Source of the DNA: Leifsonia sp. C5G2
Lineage (GTDB): Bacteria; Actinomycetota; Actinomycetes; Actinomycetales; Microbacteriaceae
Direction of reading: 5' to 3'
Assembly: GCF_013359685.1 (NCBI RefSeq)
Contig: NZ_JABFMV010000002.1
Location: 333,828 to 397,827, forward strand
Length of the DNA: 64,000 nucleotides
Positions 1 to 9,095 of the stretch are shown here, in pieces. Position 1 is the stretch's first letter. Each line of letters starts with the position of its first letter. The notes under the pieces were generated by a model, which saw only the letters and a program-made list of their open reading frames with translations, was not told the origin of the DNA and did not search any database. Position numbers and translations under genes: made by a program.

Positions 1-7
1 CGACCCG

Positions 8-1324
8 ATGGACCAGCTGAGCATCGCGGGCACGACCGCGTCGGAGATCGCCGCGAGCGTGCGCGCCCTGCACGAGCGGGGTGCCCTGCGGCCGGGCGAC
101 GCGCTCCCGCCGGTCCGCGAGCTCGCCGTCATGCTCGGCGTCAACCGCAACACCGCCGTCGCCGCCTACCGGATGCTCGCGCAGGCCGGCGTCGTCACCG
201 CGCGCGGCCGCGCCGGCACCGTCGTCGCAGGACGCGAGGCGGTCGCGCAGGAGGGCTACGCCGCCGACAGCGTGCTGCGCGACATCGGGACGGGCAACCC
301 CGACCCTGGCCGCATCCCGGACCTCTCCCCCGCCCTGGCACGTGCCATCGGCCGCCCGGTGCTCTACGGCGAGCCCGTCATCGACCCCGAGCTCGAGGAG
401 CGCGCGCTCGCCTGGGTGCGCGCCGACCTTCCGGGCACGGACGTGCGCATCACGGTCACCAACGGCGCAGTGGATGCCGTCGAGCGGCTGCTCGCTCAGG
501 CCCTGCACCGCGACGACGCGGTCGCGCTGGAGGATCCGTGCTTCCTGGCGTCCATCCACACGGTCCGGCTCGGCGGCTACCGCGCGGTCCCGGTCCCGGT
601 GGATGCGGAGGGCATGACCGTCGACGGCCTGCGCGCCGCTCTCGACGCCGGCGTGCGCGCCGTCATCTGCACACCCCGCGCCCAGAACCCGACCGGCGCC
701 TCGCTCTCCCCGGCGCGCGCCGCCGCGCTGCGCGCGGTGCTCGCCGACCATCCGTACGTGCTCGTGATCGAGGACGACCACTTCTCGATGCTCTCCCAGC
801 GCGGCTACGAGACCCTCATCGGCCCGTCGCACCGCCGGTACGCCTTGGTCCGCTCGGTGTCGAAGTCGCTCGGCCCGGACGTGTGCCTCGCGGTGGCCGC
901 GACCGACCCGGAGACCGCGGAGCGGCTCGCCTTCCGGCTGAGCCCGGGCACCACCTGGGTCAGCCACATCCTGCAGCGCCTCGTGCTGGCGCAGCTCACC
1001 GACGACGACGTGCTCGGCCGCGTGGCGGACGCCGGGCGGTACTACGCGGACCGCAACGCCGCCTTCGCCGCGCGCCTCACCGAGCGCGGGCTGCCGACCG
1101 AGCCCGGCGATGGGCTCAACCTGTGGGTGCCGCTGCCGGTCGAGGCGCGGGTCGTCGTGGAACGGCTGATGCGCCGCGGCTGGCTGGCGCGCACCGGGGA
1201 CGAGTTCCAGCTCGCCGAGCATCCCGCGCCCTCCCAGCACCTCCGGCTGACGGTGCACGACCTGGACGACGACGAGACCGGGCGCCTGCTCGACGACCTG
1301 ACCGAGGCCGCCCTCGGGAAGTGA
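8..1324 (+). CDS. MocR/PdxR-type GntR regulator with aminotransferase-like domain
   Basis: This 438-residue protein has an N-terminal winged helix-turn-helix of GntR type (about residues 5-75, with RPGDALPPVRELA and a recognition helix around VNRNTAVAAYRML). It is followed by a fold-type I aminotransferase-like domain. The lysine expected to bind PLP is in SVSKSLGPD (about residue 285). Family members of this type sense PLP and often control vitamin B6 genes. The pyridoxal kinase gene follows 28 bp downstream on the same strand, so local control of B6 salvage is likely. The start lies 8 bases into the window, so its ribosome site cannot be judged and an upstream start is possible. The class call is firm; the specific target genes are inferred. 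Confidence 0.85.
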   Translation: MDQLSIAGTTASEIAASVRALHERGALRPGDALPPVRELAVMLGVNRNTAVAAYRMLAQAGVVTARGRAGTVVAGREAVAQEGYAADSVLRDIGTGNPDPGRIPDLSPALARAIGRPVLYGEPVIDPELEERALAWVRADLPGTDVRITVTNGAVDAVERLLAQALHRDDAVALEDPCFLASIHTVRLGGYRAVPVPVDAEGMTVDGLRAALDAGVRAVICTPRAQNPTGASLSPARAAALRAVLADHPYVLVIEDDHFSMLSQRGYETLIGPSHRRYALVRSVSKSLGPDVCLAVAATDPETAERLAFRLSPGTTWVSHILQRLVLAQLTDDDVLGRVADAGRYYADRNAAFAARLTERGLPTEPGDGLNLWVPLPVEARVVVERLMRRGWLARTGDEFQLAEHPAPSQHLRLTVHDLDDDETGRLLDDLTEAALGK

Positions 1325-1352
1325 GGGCCCGCGCCGATGAGAGGATGGGAGG

Positions 1353-2204
1353 ATGAAGATCCTCTCGATCCAGTCCGCGGTCGCCTACGGTCACGTCGGC
1401 AACTCGGCCGCCGTCTTCCCGCTGCAGCGCATCGGCGTCGAGGTGCTGCCGGTGTACACGGTGAACTTCTCGAACCACACCGGCTACGGCGCGTGGCGCG
1501 GCCCGCTGATCTCGCCGGACGACGTCCGCGAGGTCATCACCGGCATCGAAGAGCGCGGGGTGCTCGGCCAGATCGACGCCGTGCTGTCCGGGTACCAGGG
1601 CGGCGAGGGGATCGGCGACGTCATCATCGACGCGGTCGCGCGCGTCAAGGGGGCGAACCCGAACGCGGTGTACGCCTGCGACCCGGTGATGGGGAACGCC
1701 AAGTCGGGCTGCTTCGTCGCGCCGGCCATCCCGGTGCTGCTGCGCGAGCGCGTCGTGCCGGTCGCCGACATCATCACGCCCAACCAGTTCGAGCTCGGCT
1801 TCCTCACCGGGACCGAGCCCGACACCCTCGAGTCGACGCTGGCGTCGGTGGATGCGGCCCGCGCGATGGGCCCGCGCACGGTGCTGGTCACGAGCGTCGA
1901 GCGGCCGGATGCGCCCGCGGACACCATCGAGATGCTCGCCGTCGACGACGAGGGCGCCTGGATCGTGCAGACCCCGCGCCTCCCGATGAAGGCGAACGGC
2001 TCGGGCGACGTGACGGCCGCGCTGTTCACCGCGCACTACGTCCGCACCGGCGACGCCGCGCTCGCCCTGGGCAAGACCGTCTCGAGCGTCTTCGACCTCC
2101 TGGAGCGCACCCTCGCCTCGGGCGAGCGCGAACTGCAGCTCGTCGAGTCCCAGGACTCCTACGCCCACCCCCGCGAGCAGTTCACCGTCCGCCGCGTCCG
2201 CTGA
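1353..2204 (+). CDS. pdxY: pyridoxal kinase PdxY
   Basis: A 283-residue ribokinase-superfamily enzyme that phosphorylates pyridoxal to PLP in the B6 salvage pathway. The N-terminus ILSIQSAVAYGHVGNSAA is characteristic of PdxY, as are the DPVMGN block (about residue 110) and the late KANGSGDVTAALF stretch, which carries the anion-hole glycines and catalytic Asp. Length matches the family (about 285). A GAGAGG-type ribosome site sits about 10 nt before the ATG. It lies directly behind the MocR-type regulator and ends before palindromic repeat copy 1, which probably terminates it against the convergent HIT gene. Confidence 0.93.
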   Translation: MKILSIQSAVAYGHVGNSAAVFPLQRIGVEVLPVYTVNFSNHTGYGAWRGPLISPDDVREVITGIEERGVLGQIDAVLSGYQGGEGIGDVIIDAVARVKGANPNAVYACDPVMGNAKSGCFVAPAIPVLLRERVVPVADIITPNQFELGFLTGTEPDTLESTLASVDAARAMGPRTVLVTSVERPDAPADTIEMLAVDDEGAWIVQTPRLPMKANGSGDVTAALFTAHYVRTGDAALALGKTVSSVFDLLERTLASGERELQLVESQDSYAHPREQFTVRRVR

Positions 2205-2234
2205 CCCGCGCCCCCTCCTCCGCATCCCCAACCG

Positions 2235-2293
2235 TCAGCTCCTGAGTTTTTCGAGCGAATCGCCGCGAAAACCTCGAAGAACTCAGGAGCTGA
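2235..2293. repeat. dispersed palindrome, copy 1 (convergent pdxY / HIT gene)
   Basis: The left arm at 2235-2254 (core CAGCTCCTGAGTT) pairs with the right arm at 2274-2293 in 19 of 20 positions, around a 19-nt loop containing CGAATCGCCGCG. It lies wholly between two convergent stop codons. Three sister copies occur at 25806, 43435 and 47905, also between convergent genes. A two-way transcription terminator is the simplest role. Confidence 0.85.
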
Positions 2294-2296
2294 TGG

Positions 2297-2893
2297 CTAG
2301 GCGGAGTGCGGCCAGGCGGCGGCCAGGGCGGTGCGGACCTCGCCGAGGAGTTGGGGCAGCGCTTTGGTCTTGGCGATGATCGGGAGGAAGTTCGCGTCCT
2401 GCGCCCAGCGCGGCACGATGTGCTGGTGCAGGTGCGACGCGATGCCGGCGCCGGCGACGGCGCCCTGGTTCATCCCGATGTTGAAGCCGTCGTTCTTGGA
2501 GACCTCACGGATGACGCGCATCGCCGTCTGCGTCAGGCTGCCGATCTCGGCGACCTCCTCCGGCGTCGCCTCGTCGTACATCGCGATGTGGCGGTAGGGG
2601 CACACCAGCAGGTGGCCGCTGTTGTACGGGAACAGGTTCAGCAGCGCGTAGGCATGGGTGCCGCGCGCGACGATCAGCGCATCCTCGTCGCTCAGGGTGG
2701 GCGCGACGCAGAACGGGCAGTCGTGGTGACCGGGGTCGCCCTGCTGGATGTAGACCATCCGGTGCGGGGTCCACAGCCGCTGGAACTCGTCCGGCACCCC
2801 GACCAGGTACGACGGGTCGTCGATGCGGACGGGACCGTCGGCCCCGTCCGCACCGCCGCCGTCCTCGTACGAGCCGAGGTTCAGTCGTGCCAT
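2297..2893 (-). CDS. HIT family hydrolase/phosphorylase
   Basis: This 198-residue protein carries the histidine triad HLHQHIV near residue 160 and the upstream fold signature [17 protein letters not shown], both typical of HIT proteins that act on dinucleoside polyphosphates or nucleotide adducts. An HxxC-type pair (HHDCPFC) may bind zinc. The start is the ATG that overlaps the 3' end of thrS by 13 bp, giving MARLNLGS, as in actinobacterial homologues next to thrS. Overlap and orientation indicate co-transcription with thrS. The exact substrate cannot be read from the sequence. Confidence 0.88.
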   Translation of the reverse strand: MARLNLGSYEDGGGADGADGPVRIDDPSYLVGVPDEFQRLWTPHRMVYIQQGDPGHHDCPFCVAPTLSDEDALIVARGTHAYALLNLFPYNSGHLLVCPYRHIAMYDEATPEEVAEIGSLTQTAMRVIREVSKNDGFNIGMNQGAVAGAGIASHLHQHIVPRWAQDANFLPIIAKTKALPQLLGEVRTALAAAWPHSA

Positions 2894-4863
2894 GCCGTGT
2901 CGACCAGCTCGTGGCTGCGGATGCTCTCCACGATCCGCTCGATCGCCTCGTCGACCGTCACGCCGTTGCGCTGCGTGCCGTCGCGGAAGCGGAAGCTGAC
3001 CGTGCCTGCCGACGCGTCCTCCTCGCCGACGATCAGCTGGAACGGCACCTTCGCCTTGGTGTGCGTGCGGATCTTCTTCTGCATCCGGTCGTCGCTGTGG
3101 TCGACCTCGGCGCGCACCCCGCGGGCTTTCAGCCGCGAGATCACGTCGTCGAGGAACGGCGCGTACTGGTCGGCGACGGGGATGCCGACCACCTGCACCG
3201 GCGACAGCCACACCGGGAACGCGCCCGCGTAGTGCTCCAGCAGGATCGCGAAGAACCGCTCGATGGAGCCGAGCAGCGCCCGGTGGATCATCGCCGGCTG
3301 CTTGCGCGTGCCGTCGGCCGCGTTGTACTCCAGCTCGAACAGCTCCGGCTGGTTGAAGTCGAGCTGGACGGTCGAGAGCTGCCAGGTGCGCCCGATCGCG
3401 TCGCGGGCCTGCACGGAGATCTTCGGTCCGTAGAACGCCGCCCCGCCCGGGTCGTCCACGAGCTCCAGCCCGGACTCGATCGCGACCTCGCGCAGCGTCT
3501 CGGTCGCGGTCTCCCACGACTCGTCGCTGCCGACGTACTTGTCCGGGTCCTTGGTGGAGAGCTCCAGGTAGAAGTCGGTCAGGCCGTAGCCGCGCAGCGT
3601 CTCGAGAACGAACTCCAGCTGGCGGGCGACCTCGTCCTTGATCTGGTCCTCGGTCACGTAGATGTGCGCGTCGTCCTGGGTGAGGCCCCGGACGCGGGTG
3701 AGCCCGGAGAGCGTGCCGGACTTCTCGTAGCGGTACACCGTCCCGAACTCCGACAGCCGCAGCGGCAGCTCGCGGTAGCTGCGCCCACGTGCCCGGAAGA
3801 TCAGGTTGTGCATCGGGCAGTTCATCGGCTTCAGGTAGTAGTCCTGGCCCTGCCGGGTGATGTTGCCGTCCGCGTCGCGCTCCTCGTCGAGGTGCATCGG
3901 CGGGAACATGCCCTCCTTGTACCAGTTGAGGTGCTGGCTGGTCTCGAACAGGTGCGCCTTGGTGATGTGCGGCGTGTTGACGAGCTCGTAGCCGTTCGCG
4001 ATCAGCCGATCGCGCATGTAGTCCTCGATCTCCTTGCGGATGATCCCGCCCTTGGGGTGGAACACCGCAAGGCCCGAGCCGATCTCGTCGGGGAAGGAGA
4101 ACAGGTCGAGCTCGGCGCCGAGCTTGCGGTGGTCGCGCTTGGCGGCCTCTTCCATGCGCGTCTGGTAGGCGCGCAGCTCGTCCTTGCTCGGCCACGCCGT
4201 GCCGTAGATGCGCTGCAGCTGCTTGTTCTTCTCGTTGCCGCGCCAGTAGGCCGCCGCGACGCGGGTGAGCGCCCAGCCGTTGCCGATCATGCGGGTGTTC
4301 GGGAGGTGCGGGCCGCGGCAGAGGTCCTTCCAGACCGTCTCGCCGCTCTTGGGGTCGACATTGTCGTAGATGGTCAGCTCGCCGGAGCCGACCTCCACCG
4401 ACTCGCTCTCGTCGAACGCGGCGGTGTCGCCATGCTGCACGCCGCCCTTGAGGCCGATCAGCTCCAGCTTGTAGGGCTCGTCGGCCAGCTCGGCGCGCGC
4501 CTCGTCGTCGGTCACGACCCGGCGCACGAACCGCTGGCCCGCGCGCTGGATGCGCTGCATCTCCTTCTCGAGCGCCTTCAGGTCTTCCGGCGTGAACGCC
4601 TCGAGCACGTCGAAGTCGTAGTAGAACCCGTCGGTGATGGGCGGGCCGATGCCGAGCTTCGCCTCCGGGTTGATCGCCTGCACGGCCTGCGCCAGCACGT
4701 GCGCGGTGGAGTGGCGCAGGATGCTGAGGCCGTCGGGCGAGTCGATGGTGACAGGCTCGACGACATCGGTCGTCGTGACGGTGGTCGCGAGATCCTTCAG
4801 CTCACCGTTGACGCGCATCGCGACAACGGAACGGTCGGTGAAGAGCTCGAAGCCGTCGGCCAC
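2881..4863 (-). CDS. thrS: threonyl-tRNA synthetase
   Basis: A 660-residue class II aminoacyl-tRNA synthetase that charges tRNA-Thr. Visible parts are an N-terminal TGS domain (about 1-60), the second additional/editing domain with [11 protein letters not shown] (about 85-95), the catalytic core with the zinc-binding MNCPMHN motif (about 350) and a C-terminal anticodon-binding domain ending VDTAWHD. The start is GTG at 4863 with an AAGGAG ribosome site about 8 nt upstream. Length is normal for the family. The leader between 4864 and 4960 is short and shows no T-box. The HIT gene overlaps its 3' end. Confidence 0.97.
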   Translation of the reverse strand: MADGFELFTDRSVVAMRVNGELKDLATTVTTTDVVEPVTIDSPDGLSILRHSTAHVLAQAVQAINPEAKLGIGPPITDGFYYDFDVLEAFTPEDLKALEKEMQRIQRAGQRFVRRVVTDDEARAELADEPYKLELIGLKGGVQHGDTAAFDESESVEVGSGELTIYDNVDPKSGETVWKDLCRGPHLPNTRMIGNGWALTRVAAAYWRGNEKNKQLQRIYGTAWPSKDELRAYQTRMEEAAKRDHRKLGAELDLFSFPDEIGSGLAVFHPKGGIIRKEIEDYMRDRLIANGYELVNTPHITKAHLFETSQHLNWYKEGMFPPMHLDEERDADGNITRQGQDYYLKPMNCPMHNLIFRARGRSYRELPLRLSEFGTVYRYEKSGTLSGLTRVRGLTQDDAHIYVTEDQIKDEVARQLEFVLETLRGYGLTDFYLELSTKDPDKYVGSDESWETATETLREVAIESGLELVDDPGGAAFYGPKISVQARDAIGRTWQLSTVQLDFNQPELFELEYNAADGTRKQPAMIHRALLGSIERFFAILLEHYAGAFPVWLSPVQVVGIPVADQYAPFLDDVISRLKARGVRAEVDHSDDRMQKKIRTHTKAKVPFQLIVGEEDASAGTVSFRFRDGTQRNGVTVDEAIERIVESIRSHELVDTAWHD

Positions 4864-4960
4864 CTGTCCACTCCTTGTGTCGTTGGTAAGAGGAATGGCT
4901 CAAGCCTAGTGCGCCCGCGCCGGCGTCCTCGCCGTGCGGCCGCAGCACCGCAGGCCCTGC

Positions 4961-6502
4961 TCACACGCGCGTGATGTCCGACGGCTCCCACGACCGGTCG
5001 AAGAAGGCACGGGCCGGGCTGTAGAAGCGCAGGATCGCGAAGAACCCCTCGTCCGGGACCGTCTGCACCCAGTTGCCCGGCTCGACGCCGTCCGGCCGTT
5101 CGGGCGAGAGGTGCAGCACCGTCGTGCCGTCCGGACCGGGAACGGCCGCAGGCGTCGGGTAGGCCTGGGAGCCGGCGCGTGGATACAGCTGGTCGCTGAC
5201 GAGCATCGACCGCGTCCGGTTGTCGTAGAGGGTGACCGACCAGAACTTCTCCGCCGGGATGCCCGCGGGAAGGCTGAGCGTGTAGTGCGCGCCGCCGTCG
5301 AGCGCGTCTCCGGCCGCATCCACCGTCGCCAGGATGTACTGCGAGCCGACATGGGGCAGGTTCATGCACATCGCCGGCGTGATCCCCGTCGCGAGGTAGA
5401 GGAACGACGAGCGCGCGGTCGTCAGCTTGGCGCCGTGGTCCGGGAACGGCACGAGCCCGTTCGGCCCGATCCGCGGCGGGGGCACCTGGAAGCTGTACCC
5501 GCCCGCGAAGAGCGGGTTCGACCAGTGCAGCCCGGTCCCCGGGTAGTACTCGAAGCCCTCGGACGCGCGGGGGCGGAACGCCACGGCGCGCGTGACCGCG
5601 TCGGCCCGGGCGACCGCCTCGGCGAGCAGCTCGCGCATCCGGTCGTCCGGCGCGAACGGCGAGCCGTGCACGATGCCGATCGCCGCGATCGGGCCGGCCA
5701 GTTCGGCGTCGAGCGCGCTCGCCGGTTCGGCCTGGACGGCGTCGTTCAGGAGGTCGAAGTAGGAGGAGTCGGACGGCGGGATGGTGTCGACCACCAGTCC
5801 CGAGCCCTCGACGAACCGCGGGCTCGCCAGCGGCTGCAGCGCGCCGAGCGGGCCATCGCCCTCCAGGAACGCCCCGATGGAGAAGCCGAACCCGCCCGGT
5901 TGCCAGCGCCCGAACGCCAGCGTCGACGTGATCCGCTCCACCGCCGGCGCCGGATCGTCGTCCTCCAGGAAGGCGCGGCCGAGCACGCTGACCCGGTGCG
6001 TGCGGGAGCGGCGGACGAAGCAGCCGCCCTCCGGCAGCGGCCCGTCGTAGTCCGGGCCGACGAACAGGTACAGGCCGCCGGCGCCGCGGTCGGGCCCCGG
6101 GATGCCGACATCGGTCACCCAGCGCCACCACATGTCGTCCACGACCGTCAGCACGTCCTCCGGCGCCCGCATCATCACCGGGCCGTCGGTGAGGTCGAGG
6201 TAGGTCATGAAGTACACCGTGTCGGCATTCGCGGTCAGGAACAGCGACCGGCTGTCGAGCAGCTTCCGGGTGATCAGAACGTCGCCGTCGTGGACGCCGG
6301 CCTCGACGAGCCCCTTGCGCAGCATCCACTCGGAGACGGCCGGGTAGCCGTTGCGGTACGCGCGGTAGGCGTTCTCCCGGTCGAGGATGTCGTAGGCGCG
6401 GTCCGCGGCCTCGGCGGTGGGCGCTCCGAGCGGGAACTCCAGGGGGCCGCGCTCGGTGGCGGCGACGGCGGGCGTGTGCACGGTGTCGGTCTGGATGGTC
6501 AT
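4961..6502 (-). CDS. DUF1254/DUF1214 domain protein
   Basis: This 513-residue protein matches the two-part architecture of DUF1254 (N-terminal half, with AYRAYRNGYPAVSEWM and TPLDLTDGP-like blocks) plus DUF1214 (C-terminal half, with YTLSLPAGIPAEKFWSVTLYD). The biochemical role of this family is not established. No signal peptide or membrane segment is evident, although some relatives are exported. A GAGGAGAGAG ribosome site precedes the ATG. It is transcribed divergently from the Old Yellow Enzyme gene, across a 167-bp gap that holds a small palindrome. The function is unknown to me beyond the domain names. Confidence 0.82.
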   Translation of the reverse strand: MTIQTDTVHTPAVAATERGPLEFPLGAPTAEAADRAYDILDRENAYRAYRNGYPAVSEWMLRKGLVEAGVHDGDVLITRKLLDSRSLFLTANADTVYFMTYLDLTDGPVMMRAPEDVLTVVDDMWWRWVTDVGIPGPDRGAGGLYLFVGPDYDGPLPEGGCFVRRSRTHRVSVLGRAFLEDDDPAPAVERITSTLAFGRWQPGGFGFSIGAFLEGDGPLGALQPLASPRFVEGSGLVVDTIPPSDSSYFDLLNDAVQAEPASALDAELAGPIAAIGIVHGSPFAPDDRMRELLAEAVARADAVTRAVAFRPRASEGFEYYPGTGLHWSNPLFAGGYSFQVPPPRIGPNGLVPFPDHGAKLTTARSSFLYLATGITPAMCMNLPHVGSQYILATVDAAGDALDGGAHYTLSLPAGIPAEKFWSVTLYDNRTRSMLVSDQLYPRAGSQAYPTPAAVPGPDGTTVLHLSPERPDGVEPGNWVQTVPDEGFFAILRFYSPARAFFDRSWEPSDITRV

Positions 6503-6587
6503 GCCGGCTCTCTCCTCAGCGTTGCGTGGATGCGGTCACGGTAGCGACGCTCCGCCGGGCGGCGATAGACGGCGATGCCGGGATGGA

Positions 6588-6600
6588 ATAGCTAGGCTAT
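6588..6600. promoter_or_regulatory. operator-like palindrome between divergent genes
   Basis: ATAGC-TAG-GCTAT is a perfect 5-3-5 inverted repeat in the divergent gap between the DUF1254 gene and the Old Yellow Enzyme gene. It overlaps a TAGGCTAT stretch that could be a -10 box. It may be an operator, but it is short enough to be chance. Confidence 0.3.
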
Positions 6601-6669
6601 GCACACCGTTGCCCTTCACGGCGGCGCCCGGGTCGCCTCCCCTCCGCAACACCGAAAGGCTCCCCCTCG

Positions 6670-7743
6670 ATGGATCTGTTCTCCCCCGTATCGCTCGGCG
6701 ACCTCCACCTCCCCAACCGCGTCGTGATGGCGCCGCTGACCCGCACCCGTTCGGGCGACGCGGGCATCCCGGGGCCGCTGGTGGCGGAGCACTACGCGCA
6801 ACGGGCGAGCGTCGGCCTGATCATCTCCGAGGGCACCTACCCGAGCCACGAGTCCCGCGCCTACCCGGGCCAGCCGGGCATCGTCACCGACGAGCAGCTC
6901 GCCGGCTGGCGCGCGGTCGCCGACGCCGTTCACGCCGAGGGCGGCCGCATCGTGATGCAGCTCATGCACAGCGGCCGGGTCTCGCATCCGCTGATCAACG
7001 GCGTCGACCGGGTCGTTGCCCCGAGCGCCGTCGCCATCGACGGCGAGGCGCGCACCCCCGCGGGCAAGATGCCCTACCCGGTGCCGCACGCGCTCACGAT
7101 CGAGGAGCTCGCGACCGTGCGCGACGAGTTCGTCGCGGCGGCGAAGAACGCCATCGCGGCCGGCTTCGAGGGGGTGGAGGTGCATGGCGCGAACGGCTAC
7201 CTGCTGCACCAGTTCCTCTCGCCGGTGTCGAACGTGCGCGACGACCGGTACGGCGGGAGCCCGGAGGCGCGCGCCCGCTTCGTCGTCGAGGTGACCGCGG
7301 CGATCGCCGACGCCATCGGCGCTGGCCGGGTGGGCATCCGCCTGTCGCCGATGCACAACATCCAGGATGTGCACGAGACCGACCTCGCCGACGTCACCGC
7401 CACCTACGAGGCCGTCGTCGACGGGCTCGCCCCGCTCGGCCTCGCCTACGTGAGCGTGCTCCACAAGGACCCGACGGGCTCCCTCGTCCAGGACCTGCGC
7501 GAGCGCTTCGGCGGTCCCTTCATCGTGAACAGCGGCTTCGGCTCGGTCACGACGCGCGACGAGGCGATCGCCCTGGTCGAGGACGCGCACGCGGACGCGG
7601 TGGCCGTCGGACGCCTCGCGATCGCCAACCCCGACCTCGTCGAGCGCTGGAAGGGCGAGCACCCGGAGAACGAGCCGAACCCCGCGACCTTCTACGGGAC
7701 CGGCGCCGAGGGGTACACGGACTACCCGCGGCTGAGCGCGTAG
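6670..7743 (+). CDS. Old Yellow Enzyme family NADH:flavin oxidoreductase (alkene reductase)
   Basis: A 357-residue FMN-dependent TIM-barrel oxidoreductase that reduces activated alkenes or nitro compounds with NAD(P)H. Family marks are LPNRVVMAPLTRTRS at the N-terminus, VHGANGYLLHQFLSP (about residue 180), the RDDRYGGSPEARARF block and the C-terminal FMN phosphate-binding region around VNSGFGS and AVGRLAIANPDL. An AAAGG ribosome site precedes the ATG. A flavin reductase gene follows 59 bp downstream on the same strand. The physiological substrate is not indicated. Confidence 0.92.
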   Translation: MDLFSPVSLGDLHLPNRVVMAPLTRTRSGDAGIPGPLVAEHYAQRASVGLIISEGTYPSHESRAYPGQPGIVTDEQLAGWRAVADAVHAEGGRIVMQLMHSGRVSHPLINGVDRVVAPSAVAIDGEARTPAGKMPYPVPHALTIEELATVRDEFVAAAKNAIAAGFEGVEVHGANGYLLHQFLSPVSNVRDDRYGGSPEARARFVVEVTAAIADAIGAGRVGIRLSPMHNIQDVHETDLADVTATYEAVVDGLAPLGLAYVSVLHKDPTGSLVQDLRERFGGPFIVNSGFGSVTTRDEAIALVEDAHADAVAVGRLAIANPDLVERWKGEHPENEPNPATFYGTGAEGYTDYPRLSA

Positions 7744-7802
7744 CGTTCCGCGTCACCGCCTGCGCTCTCACTTACCGGGCGGTGACGTGGAAGGATCGGG
7801 AC

Positions 7803-8399
7803 ATGTCGCTCGCCGACCCTTCGCGATACACCCTGGTGGTCTCGACAAGTCTGGACACCGAGAGCCGGAGTGCGCTTCTTGCCCGGGAGGCGCAGGTCGA
7901 GCTCGAACGTGGGGGCGGCACAGCGTACCTGCTGGACCTGCGGGATCTGTCACTGCCGCCGTTCGACAACGGAGCGGCTTTCGACGGGGAGACCTTCCGC
8001 AGGATCCACGCGCTCGTCGCGGAGGCCGACAGCATCGTGATGGCCATGCCCATCTACAACTGGGGCGCCGGAAGCTCGGCCAAGAACTTCATCGAACTCA
8101 CCGGCGCGACCGGCGAGAAGGGCCGCCGCGCGGCGTGGTTCGACAAGGTGATCACCTTCCTGTGCGCCGGCGGGCTTCCGCACTCCTACATGGCGTACAG
8201 CCAGATCGCCGCGTCGATGATGCTCGACTTCAAATGCGTCGTGAACCCGTACGTGGTCTATGCCTCGGACCGGGACCTGAGCCCAGAGCAGGGCTTCACC
8301 GACAGTCTCCGCGCCCGCCTTGCGAAGACCGTCGCCGTGCACGAGGAACTGCGCGATCTGTTGGCGCACCGGACGTACCGCTCCGACTGGGAGATCTAG
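7803..8399 (+). CDS. NAD(P)H-dependent FMN reductase (flavodoxin-like)
   Basis: A 198-residue flavodoxin-fold protein of the NADPH-dependent FMN reductase type. The phosphate-binding loop is near the N-terminus (VVSTSLDTESRS), and the flavin-contact motif MPIYNWGAGSSAKNFIE lies at about residues 80-97. The ATG at 7803 follows GGAAGG at 8 nt spacing; upstream in-frame codons belong to another reading frame's shadow. The position just after an Old Yellow Enzyme gene suggests a shared role in flavin or xenobiotic reduction, which is inference. The 239 bp after this gene (8400-8638) show no feature I can support. Confidence 0.85.
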   Translation: MSLADPSRYTLVVSTSLDTESRSALLAREAQVELERGGGTAYLLDLRDLSLPPFDNGAAFDGETFRRIHALVAEADSIVMAMPIYNWGAGSSAKNFIELTGATGEKGRRAAWFDKVITFLCAGGLPHSYMAYSQIAASMMLDFKCVVNPYVVYASDRDLSPEQGFTDSLRARLAKTVAVHEELRDLLAHRTYRSDWEI

Positions 8400-8638
8400 A
8401 CCAGCGGCGTCGCAAAGCGTGGGAGTACCGTGCGCAACCGGCTCCGGAGCGCCCGTCGGACAGGCTGTCGCGGGATCCTTCCACCCACTCCCCGTCGGCA
8501 TGACCGGGATGTCGCGACCCGTCCGGACGGGCGCCTCCAGGTGGGCGACGCCGACGATGGACGTCTCATCGTCCCGACACCGGCGGCGACGCCCGGGTCG
8601 TAGGATCGCGGTGGATGTCATCGTCGACAGGGGGAACC

Positions 8639-9055
8639 ATGAACACGCGCGCCCGCGCACTCGGCACCACGACCGTCGCCGCCTTCGCTCTGGCCGTCGG
8701 CCTCGCCGGCTGCTCCACGCTCCCGGACCCGGAGGCCACAGCGTCCGGTGGCGTCGCCTGCCTCAACCTGCGCTCGACCGCCACCAACCTGGAGGCGCTC
8801 CGAGCGTGGTGCGTCGACCACCACGATGCGGCCGCCGCGGCTGGATGGGTGAACGGGATCGAGAACTCTCTGAAGGCCGAGACGCCCGGCGACACGGCGA
8901 CGGCCTCACGCCCCCACGACGCCGCAGGGAAACTCGACGAACAGGTGCGTGCGTTGTCGGGCCCGAACGGCGACATGGCGATCGCCCAGCTTCCCGGTGT
9001 CATCGCCGACGTTCTGGGCGAGCTGACGCCCGCCCGCGACGCCGTGTGCTCCTGA
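8639..9055 (+). CDS. small lipoprotein of unknown function
   Basis: This 138-residue protein starts with a lipoprotein signal: positively charged MNTRARALG, a hydrophobic stretch, then the lipobox LAGC with the lipidated cysteine at about residue 26. The ATG at 8639 is preferred over an in-frame ATG eight codons upstream because AGGGGGA sits at proper spacing and the shorter form gives a standard signal peptide. The mature part has no domain I recognise. It is convergent with the CocE-type hydrolase, 40 bp away. Confidence 0.75.
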   Translation: MNTRARALGTTTVAAFALAVGLAGCSTLPDPEATASGGVACLNLRSTATNLEALRAWCVDHHDAAAAAGWVNGIENSLKAETPGDTATASRPHDAAGKLDEQVRALSGPNGDMAIAQLPGVIADVLGELTPARDAVCS

Positions 9056-9095
9056 CGGCGAAGGACGTCGGATCGATGGCGGGCCTGTCCGCGCT

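Noticed and set aside
4864..4960. T-box riboswitch before thrS
   Set aside because: The leader is under 100 bp and I see neither a T-box sequence nor a terminator/antiterminator pair.
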